Of a DNA stretch of 34,490 bases, positions 23,485-30,038 are shown piece after piece. Position 1 is the first letter of the stretch; each line of letters starts with the position of its first letter. Source of the DNA: an uncultured Coriobacteriia bacterium (GTDB lineage: Bacteria > Actinomycetota > Coriobacteriia > Anaerosomatales > Anaerosomataceae); assembly GCA_927439865.1 (NCBI GenBank), contig CAKMKD010000172.1:1-34490 (forward strand), read 5' to 3'. Under the pieces are notes generated by a model. The model was not told the origin of the DNA, ran no database searches, and saw only the letters and a program-made list of their open reading frames with translations. A program made the translations under genes and the position numbers.

Positions 23485-23572
23485 CCGTGCTTGCCGATCC
23501 GCATTATCGGACCGGTCCTTCGGTCGCGACCCGCAGGTCGCCTCTCAGCCGCGCACGCAGCTCCCGATACGG
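23485..23572 (-). ncRNA. TPP (thiamine pyrophosphate) riboswitch, divergent form
   Basis: In the thiT leader the minus strand shows the TPP aptamer hallmarks: the conserved CTGAGAG at 23542-23548, the P2/P3 stem AGCTGCG / CGCGGCT before it, a variable stem GCGACC / GGTCGC, and the pyrophosphate-side ACCGGTCCGATAATGCGGA with its P4 stem. CCGT (23569-23572) and ACGG (23485-23488) can pair as P1. The usual GCGnAGGGA motif at the 3' side is not present in normal form; the sequence there reads TCGGCAAGCACGG. Two hairpins follow: GGATGC/GCATCC, and CACGGGT/ACCCGTG close to the thiT ribosome site. These suggest control of translation rather than a terminator. Upstream and downstream genes support the identity. 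Confidence 0.82.
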
Positions 23573-23590
23573 TATTCAGGACAGACACAC

Positions 23591-23606
23591 TCTGTCACAC
23601 GACAGA
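23591..23606 (-). other. Small hairpin after the M23 peptidase gene
   Basis: A 6-bp inverted repeat (TCTGTC / GACAGA) with a four-base loop lies 14 bases past the M23 peptidase stop. No T-run follows in the direction of transcription, so it is a weak terminator candidate only. It separates the cell-wall genes from the riboswitch-controlled thiamine genes. Confidence 0.3.
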
Positions 23607-23620
23607 ATGCCAGGCAAGTA

Positions 23621-24658
23621 CTACTCCATTTGCCTCAGGTAGGAGTAGGGATTCACCGGAGCTCCCCCACCGGGGTGAATCTGGAAGTGGAGATGCGGTG
23701 CGCTCGCCGACGCATTCCCAGTTGAACCCACGTAGCCGATGAGCTCACCCGCCTGCACGCGCCCGGAGGTGCGCACGTAGCTGTTCAGGTGCGCGTAGTA
23801 GAACTCCCAGCCATTATCGGCAGTGAGCCAGATGGTCTTACCACCAAGGGAACTCGACTTCGACCGAACCGTGCCGGCGAGGACAGCCACGCACGGCGTC
23901 CCTGTCCGCGCCATGATGTCCGTGCCCTTGTGGGTGCGACCACCCGAGCGGGCGGCTCCCCATGTGTTCGAGTAGTAGTACGAGCCCTGCACCGGGAAGA
24001 CCATCCCATTCGGGCCTGCAGGATAGCGCGTGTTCCCTGCCTTCGGGCGTCCTGCGTTCTGCTTCGCCACTGCCGCGGCGAGCTTCTTCTGAACGGCGGC
24101 GTACTCGGACTCAACCCCCTTGAGCTTCTTGTCGAGGGCTGCGGCCTTTGACTTCAGGGACTTGGCCTCGGCAGACTGGTCGGCTTTAGCTTCCTCGATC
24201 GCTGCCTTTTCCGAGACGAGTTCCGCCTGAAGCGTCTTCACCTCGGCAACAACATCAGCATCCTGCTCACCGATTCGGCTCACGTACTCAAGTCGGACGA
24301 GCATGTCATCGAGCGTGTCGCTCGTGAGCAAGAGTGCGAGGTAGTCGACGTCTCCTTGCCGGTACATCTCGGCCGCATGATTGCCGAGGCGCGCCGAGGC
24401 CTTTGCGAGCTTCTCCTTGGTGGTGGAGAGACTCTTGTTGGTGGCAGAGAGTTTGGCGTTGGTCGCGTCGAGTTTCCAGTACGCCTTCGAGTACGCATCG
24501 CCGGCCTTCTGTGACTCCTTGCGCAAGGCGGCGAGCTGATCCTTGAGTTTGTCGACTTCGGATTTTGCACCGAAGGCCCGGGCAGCGGGCAGCATCAACG
24601 CGGCCAGTGCGACCACGATGACGAACCATGTGTATATGCGTCGGCTGCCTTTAGTCAT
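23621..24658 (-). CDS. Secreted coiled-coil M23 (LytM-type) peptidase, EnvC-like
   Basis: This 345-residue protein has an N-terminal signal or anchor segment (about residues 9-30), a long coiled coil (about 32-200) and a C-terminal M23/LytM domain (about 218-340). The zinc and catalytic residues are intact: H243 and D247 (HKGTD), H290 (YYAHLN), and H322 with H324 (PHLHFQ). It should cleave peptide bridges of peptidoglycan outside the membrane, unlike EnvC-type activators that have lost these residues. The ATG at 24658 has AGGA about 8 bases upstream. It lies 36 bases after the PASTA/pseudo-amidase gene and is probably co-transcribed with it. Confidence 0.9.
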   Translation of the reverse strand: MTKGSRRIYTWFVIVVALAALMLPAARAFGAKSEVDKLKDQLAALRKESQKAGDAYSKAYWKLDATNAKLSATNKSLSTTKEKLAKASARLGNHAAEMYRQGDVDYLALLLTSDTLDDMLVRLEYVSRIGEQDADVVAEVKTLQAELVSEKAAIEEAKADQSAEAKSLKSKAAALDKKLKGVESEYAAVQKKLAAAVAKQNAGRPKAGNTRYPAGPNGMVFPVQGSYYYSNTWGAARSGGRTHKGTDIMARTGTPCVAVLAGTVRSKSSSLGGKTIWLTADNGWEFYYAHLNSYVRTSGRVQAGELIGYVGSTGNASASAPHLHFQIHPGGGAPVNPYSYLRQME

Positions 24659-24694
24659 GTCCTCAATCCTGCTCTAGTCTACATGAACGAAACG

Positions 24695-25774
24695 TCACGC
24701 CTTCCCGAATGTGGCCCCCAGCGCACGGTAGAGAGCGCGCGCTACGACGTCGGCCCAGGCGGGGTCACTGAAGAGCGATGTGTCCCCGGGAGTCGTGGTG
24801 TTGCCGAGAATAACGCGCACGCCCGGAGCGCCTGACGCTGTCAGGAGTGGACTCGTCGAGGCGACGGGCGTGTGCACCTGCTGTCCGGGCGCGCGGAGCG
24901 CTTCGGTCATGCTTCCGGCAAGGCGTGCCGTGTCAGCGGTCGCCGACGCGTTGCCTGACGGTCGCGTGGTCACCTGAATGCCTTCAGGGCCCGTGACCGC
25001 AACGTCGAGCGCGACAACGACTGTGGCGGTGGACTCGGCGATGATCGCGGCACGATCAGCCGAGGATGTCGATGTGGAGATCGCGCTTCTCGTAATCACG
25101 ACTGTCGCTCCGGACGCCTTGAGGAGCGAGTCGAGCCGTCTGGCCACCTCAAGCGTGGTATCGCTACCTGTTGGCATCGGGGCCGGGTCGATGACAACCG
25201 TGACCCCGCCCATCGTGTAAGGAAGCAGTAGCGATGACGAAAGCGATCGTCCCGCAACGCGGAGCCGGACTGTGGAGCCATTGCGGACTTCCTGGCCGGA
25301 GGTGGGGAACGTCTCTGTCACGACACCTTCGGAGGCTGAAGCCTCGACCGTCTCGAGCGTCACCCGCAGGCCGAGCGTCTCGAGGGAGGCGCGGGCATCC
25401 TCGGACATGGTGCCTACCACATCGGGCATGACGAAGGTCTCAGAGCCGGCCGAGACGATGATCGTAATCGTGTCTCCGCGCCGAACGAGCGCACCGGCGG
25501 GCGGTTCCTGGGAGATGATCGAGCCCTTCGGGACCAAGACGGAAAACCACTCCCCGCCAACGGTTGTGATGAGGCCGGCACTTCCGAGAACGGCGGTGCC
25601 TTCGAGGGTGGTCTTGCCGGCAACGGCGGGTACGGCGATGAGCCCGCTTCGCATCGTGATCACGATGGCCGAGGTAGCAGCAATCACAATGACCGCGATC
25701 GAAACTGCGGTCACTACCAACCATCTGGGTATGAGAGGGCGGCGCCGTGGCCGCTCGGTAAGCAGTTCGTCCAT
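24695..25774 (-). CDS. Membrane-anchored PASTA protein with degenerate amidase_3-like domain
   Basis: This 359-residue protein has a basic cytoplasmic tail, one membrane helix (about 17-40), two PASTA repeats (about 44-110 and 111-176) and a C-terminal domain (about 188-355) with the fold pattern of N-acetylmuramoyl-L-alanine amidase type 3. The expected zinc-site motifs are altered: DPGHGG reads DPAPMP (196-201), the later SIHAN region reads ALDVAV (255-260), and the VELGF glutamate region reads VILGN (321-325). It is therefore probably a non-catalytic, wall-binding or regulatory protein. ATG 25774 has no ribosome site and a TATACT box lies only 7 bases upstream, so the message may be leaderless. 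The gene precedes an intact M23 peptidase. Confidence 0.78.
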   Translation of the reverse strand: MDELLTERPRRRPLIPRWLVVTAVSIAVIVIAATSAIVITMRSGLIAVPAVAGKTTLEGTAVLGSAGLITTVGGEWFSVLVPKGSIISQEPPAGALVRRGDTITIIVSAGSETFVMPDVVGTMSEDARASLETLGLRVTLETVEASASEGVVTETFPTSGQEVRNGSTVRLRVAGRSLSSSLLLPYTMGGVTVVIDPAPMPTGSDTTLEVARRLDSLLKASGATVVITRSAISTSTSSADRAAIIAESTATVVVALDVAVTGPEGIQVTTRPSGNASATADTARLAGSMTEALRAPGQQVHTPVASTSPLLTASGAPGVRVILGNTTTPGDTSLFSDPAWADVVARALYRALGATFGKA

Positions 25775-25781
25775 ATGCGCA

Positions 25782-25787
25782 AGTATA
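25782..25787 (-). promoter_or_regulatory. -10 box for a probably leaderless PASTA-protein transcript
   Basis: TATACT on the minus strand ends 7 bases before the ATG at 25774, so a transcript starting at the usual distance would begin at or next to the start codon. No ribosome site is seen. Leaderless messages are common in Actinobacteria. A good -35 box is not visible at 16-18 bases. Confidence 0.45.
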
Positions 25788-25801
25788 GCAACATCGATGC
25801 C

Positions 25802-25830
25802 TTGCCTGACCATGAGCACGGGTGTAAGCT
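25802..25830 (+). promoter_or_regulatory. Promoter candidate for the FmdB-family gene
   Basis: -35-like TTGCCT at 25802-25807, a 17-base spacer and -10-like TAAGCT at 25825-25830 on the plus strand. The start point near 25837 would give a leader of about 35 bases. It lies back to back with the minus-strand box at 25782-25787. Confidence 0.4.
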
Positions 25831-25871
25831 GCTCGTTCGCAGCCCTGGATGACATTCTCGGAGGTCGAACG

Positions 25872-26159
25872 ATGCCGGCATACGACTACAAGTGCCCGAA
25901 CTGTGCGTGCGTGTTCGAAGTGACGCGGGGCATCAAGGAGTCTGGACCTATCGCGTGTCCTGAATGCTCTGCCGAGGCGAAGCGCATCTTCTCGCCGGTA
26001 GGAATCGTCTTCAAGGGGACTGGCTTCCACAACACCGACTACCGCGCCAAGAAGGCGATTCCCGCGCCGTCGGAAGGCGCGAGCAGCGAGAAGGCCGAGA
26101 AGCCCGCCTGTGGTGGCGATGGCTCCCCGGCCTGCGCGTCGTGCCCCGCTGCTGACTAG
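25872..26159 (+). CDS. FmdB-family zinc-ribbon protein
   Basis: This 95-residue protein begins MPAYDYKCPNC and has two CxxC pairs, C8/C11 and C29/C32, forming the FmdB (CxxC_CxxC_SSSS) putative regulatory zinc ribbon. After GTGFHNTDYRAKK comes a low-complexity tail with further cysteines (C80, C88, C91). The ATG at 25872 has GGAGG about 7 bases upstream. It is divergent from the PASTA gene and convergent with glpX, whose stop is only three bases away. The name comes from a formamidase regulator, but the role here is unknown. Confidence 0.88.
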   Translation: MPAYDYKCPNCACVFEVTRGIKESGPIACPECSAEAKRIFSPVGIVFKGTGFHNTDYRAKKAIPAPSEGASSEKAEKPACGGDGSPACASCPAAD

Positions 26160-26168
26160 CAGCTAGTC
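26154..26168. other. Palindrome spanning two convergent stop codons
   Basis: GACTAG-CAG-CTAGTC is a 6-bp inverted repeat over a three-base centre. Each arm is the last Asp codon plus TAG stop of one gene: the FmdB-family gene on the plus strand and glpX on the minus strand. It is too short and lacks a T-run, so it is a doubtful terminator. Confidence 0.5.
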
Positions 26169-27128
26169 CATCCGCACCCAGAACTTCTCGGTGCCGGTGC
26201 GGTAAACCGTCTCGATGAAGCGCACGGTACCGGTCTTGTTGTCCATTGCGATCGAGTGAGTTCTTGCGCCCTTGCCGAAGTACTTGACGCCGCGAAGCAT
26301 CTCGCCGTCAGTGACGCCGGTTGCGATGAACGCGGCCTCATCGGTGTTGACGAGGCAATCCATGGTGAGAACGCCGTCAATGTCGCACTGCGACATCGTG
26401 AGTGCCCGGGCACGTTCCTCGGGGCTACGGAATTCGAAGCGGCCCATAAACGTTCCGCCGATGCACTTCATGGCGGCTGCCGCGAGCACGCCTTCCGGCG
26501 CCCCGCCTGCACCCATGTAGAGGTGAATGCCGGTGCCTTCGATGGCTGTCGCCACGGCGCCGAACACGTCACCGTCGGAGATGAGGCGAATCCTCGCGCC
26601 GGTTGCACGCACTTCCGCGATGAGGTCGTTGTGGCGGTCACGCTCGAGGATGCAGACCACGATATCGTCTACTGGTCGATTCAGCGCCTTGGCTACGTTT
26701 TTGACGTTCTCGGTCGGAGTGGCGTCGATATGAACAGAGCCATTCGCCGAGGGACCGGCGGCCACCTTCCACATGTAGGTGTCCGGCGCGTTCAGAAGGG
26801 TACCCTTGGGCCCGAATGCGAGCACAGCAAGTGAGTTCGGCTGGCCGTACGCCGTGAGGTTGGTGCCCTCAAGCGGATCGACCGCGATGTCGATCTCCTC
26901 GCCGCCACCGCCGACCTTCTCGCCGATGAACAGCATCGGGGCCTCATCGCGCTCGCCCTCACCGATGACGATCTCGCCGGAGATGTCCAGGATGTCAAAC
27001 GCGGTTCGCATGGCTTCAACAGCAGCTTTGTCAGCCGCGTCCTTGTCGCCCTTCCCCATCCAGCGAGCTGCAGCAAGTGCCGCCGCCTCGGTAACCTCGA
27101 GCATCTCAACGATACGGGTGCTGCGCAT
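26163..27128 (-). CDS. glpX: Fructose-1,6-bisphosphatase class II
   Basis: This 321-residue enzyme hydrolyses fructose-1,6-bisphosphate in gluconeogenesis. Motifs of the class II (GlpX) family are visible: [12 protein letters not shown] (55-66) and VDPLEGTN (83-90) for metal and phosphate, then [20 protein letters not shown] and the [10 protein letters not shown] segment near the C-terminus. The ATG at 27128 has GGAGG four bases upstream. It follows rsmB by 32 bases and ends three bases from the convergent FmdB gene. Many homologues also act on sedoheptulose bisphosphate; the sequence does not settle that. Confidence 0.96.
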   Translation of the reverse strand: MRSTRIVEMLEVTEAAALAAARWMGKGDKDAADKAAVEAMRTAFDILDISGEIVIGEGERDEAPMLFIGEKVGGGGEEIDIAVDPLEGTNLTAYGQPNSLAVLAFGPKGTLLNAPDTYMWKVAAGPSANGSVHIDATPTENVKNVAKALNRPVDDIVVCILERDRHNDLIAEVRATGARIRLISDGDVFGAVATAIEGTGIHLYMGAGGAPEGVLAAAAMKCIGGTFMGRFEFRSPEERARALTMSQCDIDGVLTMDCLVNTDEAAFIATGVTDGEMLRGVKYFGKGARTHSIAMDNKTGTVRFIETVYRTGTEKFWVRMD

Positions 27129-27160
27129 AGTGCCTCCCCATCCTCGCGGTCGAGCGAACG

Positions 27161-28531
27161 CTAGCCTTCTTCGACCTGTTTCATGAGTCGTGCTACGAAA
27201 TGCCCGTCAGGCCCATCGTGTTCCGGCACCGAGCGGAACCAGCCCTGCGACGTAACGTGACGTTGCCATTCATGCGGAACGGTGCTGCTCACACTGACCG
27301 ATCGAAACGCGTTGCCCGCGCTCTCGGCCAGGAACTTCCCCACCACGCCGTCGTTCTCGGCGCGGGTGATACTGCACGTAGAATACACTACATGCCCACC
27401 CGGCCGGACGAGCGAAGCGAGTGCCGAGAGCATCTTCAACTGCAGATCTGCCATTCGAGGGACGTCGTCAGCGCTCACATTCCACCGCTGCTCCGGGTGG
27501 CGTCGCAGTGTGCCGAGACCGGTGCACGGTGCGTCGAGCAAGACCGCATCAAAGCCGCCGGGTGGGGTCGGGATTGCGCTCGGATCGAGGATGTCACCGG
27601 TGATCGCCTCAACTCCCGGAACCGCGAGGCCGTCCATCCGCTGACGCAGAAGCTTCGTCTTGAACTCGTGCACGTCGAGACTCACGATGCGCGCCGGACC
27701 GCCGAGAGCAACTGCGGTCGCCTGCAAGAAGAGGGTCTTCGTGCCACGACCAGCCCCGGCGTCAAGAATCGTCATGCCGGGCTTCGCCTCGACCGCAAGC
27801 GGAGCCACCTGAGCTGCAGCGTCGGTGACCAGGAAGTACCCTCCGGCAAGCGCCAGGCCGCGAACCGCAGCGCGCTCATTCTGTACGACGACGCACGCCG
27901 CGTCAGGAGGTGCGCTGAACGGCTCAGCGCCATCCTCGCGTAGGACTTCGAGGGCGGTATCAAAGCTCGCCCTGAACGGGTTGTGCCTCAAATAGAGCGG
28001 AGCCGGTGCATTGTCGGCTTCAAGGATCGCGCGTGCCACTTCGAAGTCGTTCTCATCGGCAATGAGCTCGGCGAGCCAAACCGGGTGTCCGGTCGAACGA
28101 GCGAGGGCGCTGATGTCCGCCGCCGCGTCGCCCCAGGGGAACGTCTCGGCTTCGTCAGCGATGCGTCGAAGCACTGCATTGGCGAGTCCGGCCGCTTGAG
28201 GTCGTACCCGGCGGACCGCCTCGACGCCTTGATGAACTGCGGCCCGGGCTGGCGTGCGCATGAAGAGGATCTCGTAGGCAGCCATGCGGAGTGCGTCGCG
28301 GACCCTGGGTTCGACTGCGCCGGGCTTGGACACCCGACCGTCGATCACCTCGTCGAGGGTGCCAAGCGTCTCGATCACTCCACGTGCAAGCCGGGTCACC
28401 AGCGCATGGTCCGCGTCGGAAAGTGATGCGCGACCGAGCTGCGTCTCGAGGACAGGCGCAAGGTACGCGTGACGTTCCCGGACTGCGGCGAGGACCTTGA
28501 GGGTGACGGCTCGTGCTGCAGTGACGCTCAT
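27161..28531 (-). CDS. rsmB: 16S rRNA (cytosine967-C5)-methyltransferase
   Basis: This 456-residue enzyme has an N-terminal NusB-like RNA-binding domain (about 1-145) and a C-terminal SAM-dependent methyltransferase domain. The SAM loop is [10 protein letters not shown] (257-266). The two catalytic cysteines are C336 in [14 protein letters not shown] and C386 in YSTCSI. The ATG at 28531 has GGAGG five bases upstream and overlaps the fmt stop (ATGA). The def-fmt-rsmB order is conserved. The C-terminus ends in a normal GHFVARL motif. Confidence 0.96.
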   Translation of the reverse strand: MSVTAARAVTLKVLAAVRERHAYLAPVLETQLGRASLSDADHALVTRLARGVIETLGTLDEVIDGRVSKPGAVEPRVRDALRMAAYEILFMRTPARAAVHQGVEAVRRVRPQAAGLANAVLRRIADEAETFPWGDAAADISALARSTGHPVWLAELIADENDFEVARAILEADNAPAPLYLRHNPFRASFDTALEVLREDGAEPFSAPPDAACVVVQNERAAVRGLALAGGYFLVTDAAAQVAPLAVEAKPGMTILDAGAGRGTKTLFLQATAVALGGPARIVSLDVHEFKTKLLRQRMDGLAVPGVEAITGDILDPSAIPTPPGGFDAVLLDAPCTGLGTLRRHPEQRWNVSADDVPRMADLQLKMLSALASLVRPGGHVVYSTCSITRAENDGVVGKFLAESAGNAFRSVSVSSTVPHEWQRHVTSQGWFRSVPEHDGPDGHFVARLMKQVEEG

Positions 28532-29448
28532 GCGCGCCTCCAGGAGGCTTCGTCGCTCAGGCGCGAGCCGCGCGCCCAGGCTGAGCCATCGACGGCTGTC
28601 TTGCCCGCTGGCTGTATCCGGTCGACAAGGACAGCTCCGTCCGAGAAGCCCAGCAGAAGCCCGTCGCTTACACGACAGGCGACGCCGGCGGGAATGGCAG
28701 CCTCGGCGGCGACCGCGCGGAGCAGCGTGAGGTCTACGCCCTCGATATGTATGCGAACGGGCGCCTGACGTGACGACGAACGCACCCTGCGGAGCGCGTC
28801 CGCCATCGAAAGCGCAGGATCGAGCGCGATGTCATCCTTGGTTATTTTGGCGGCGTAGGTTGCGTCAGCATCGTTCTGGGAGGTCCACGAGACGGTGCCA
28901 TCCTCGATATGTCGCAAAACCTCGATGAGCGCTTGTGCGCCGAGCTCGGCAAGGCAGCCGGTGAGATCGACCGCGTTGAGGTCTTCGATTTCAACCGAGC
29001 GCTGCAGCGCGAATGGTCCTGTGTCGAGCCCCTCTTCCATCAGCATGATGCTGACACCTGTCACACGGTCACCGGCAAGAATCGCTCGATGTACGGGCGC
29101 AGCTCCCCGATAACGCGGGAGAAGCGAAGCATGTACGTTCACGCACCCGTGCTCAGGGACTGCCAGCACCTCAGGTGGTAGCAGCAGTCCGTACGCGGCG
29201 ACGACGATCACGTCAGGGGCGTCCGCGCGAAGAGCGTCAACCACTTCGGCCGACCGGAGTGATGCCGGCTGAAAGACGGGGATGCCGAGATGCTCGGCTG
29301 CTGTCTTCACAGGAGGTGCGACAAGCGCCTTCCCGCGACCCGACACGGCGTCCGGCCGTGTGTAGACGGTAACGACTTCGTGTTCCTCGGCCAGACGTCT
29401 AAGAATGGGCACCGAGAATTCCGGCGTACCCATGAACACGATTCGCAC
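28528..29448 (-). CDS. fmt: Methionyl-tRNA formyltransferase
   Basis: This 306-residue enzyme formylates Met-tRNA for initiation using 10-formyl-tetrahydrofolate. The N-terminal MRIVFMGTPEFSVP, the catalytic set N104, H106 (VHASLLPRYRGAAP) and D142 (GLDTGP), and a C-terminal OB-like domain are visible. The start is GTG 29448 with GGGGGAGG four bases upstream. It lies after def in the def-fmt-rsmB operon. Confidence 0.97.
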   Translation of the reverse strand: MRIVFMGTPEFSVPILRRLAEEHEVVTVYTRPDAVSGRGKALVAPPVKTAAEHLGIPVFQPASLRSAEVVDALRADAPDVIVVAAYGLLLPPEVLAVPEHGCVNVHASLLPRYRGAAPVHRAILAGDRVTGVSIMLMEEGLDTGPFALQRSVEIEDLNAVDLTGCLAELGAQALIEVLRHIEDGTVSWTSQNDADATYAAKITKDDIALDPALSMADALRRVRSSSRQAPVRIHIEGVDLTLLRAVAAEAAIPAGVACRVSDGLLLGFSDGAVLVDRIQPAGKTAVDGSAWARGSRLSDEASWRRA

Positions 29449-29469
29449 GGCGCCTCCCCCTTCGGCTGA

Positions 29470-29958
29470 CTACTCTGAGGCAGCGGCGTCGTTGTACTCC
29501 CTGATGGCAGCTTTTCGCTGCTCAGTGGTGAGGCGATCGAGAATGATGACGCCGTCGAGATGATCGATCTCGTGCTGGATCACCCGGGCGAGAAAGTCCG
29601 CCGCCTGAAGCACGATAGGTTCGCCATCGATGTTGAGGCCTTCGCACACGACAGAGACAGCGCGTTCAACAGGGACGTTGATTCCGGGAACTGAGAGACA
29701 GCCCTCGTCGTCGACTGCGGTTTCCTCGGACTGCTCGATGATAACGGGGTTGCAGATGGCGCCAAGCTCCTCATCGATGTCGAAGACGATCACGCGCTTC
29801 TGAATACCGAGTTGTGGGGCGGCAAGCCCGACGCCCTGATTCTCGTACATCGCCTCGGCCATCTTGCGGACGAGTGGGCGCAGGTCAGCATCGGACGAGG
29901 GATCGACCTCGCCGGCACGGTCGCCGAGTACGGGATTTGGATGAGTGAGAATCTGCAT
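29470..29958 (-). CDS. def: Peptide deformylase
   Basis: This 162-residue metalloenzyme removes the formyl group from new proteins. All three motifs are present: GVGLAAPQLG (42-51), EGCLSVPG (85-92, metal ligand C87) and HEIDH (129-133). The ATG at 29958 has AAAGG about 6 bases upstream; an in-frame extension of 20 codons is unlikely. It follows priA and precedes fmt, the usual order. Length is typical of type 1 enzymes. Confidence 0.97.
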   Translation of the reverse strand: MQILTHPNPVLGDRAGEVDPSSDADLRPLVRKMAEAMYENQGVGLAAPQLGIQKRVIVFDIDEELGAICNPVIIEQSEETAVDDEGCLSVPGINVPVERAVSVVCEGLNIDGEPIVLQAADFLARVIQHEIDHLDGVIILDRLTTEQRKAAIREYNDAAASE

Positions 29959-30038
29959 CGAGTGCCTTTCGCGTGCGGGCGTACGTGGTCGAGACTGCAA
30001 CAACCTTGCCGGAAGCATTGTACAACGAGGTCAGGACA

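Noticed and set aside
22817-23485. Minus-strand open frame overlapping thiT in another frame
   Set aside because: It is Arg- and Cys-rich without motifs; thiT in the other frame has the ThiT signature and a good ribosome site.
23569-23598. thiT promoter GTGACA-18-TACCGT
   Set aside because: The -10 match is poor and would overlap the 5' strand of the proposed riboswitch P1 stem, so the start site would fall inside the aptamer.
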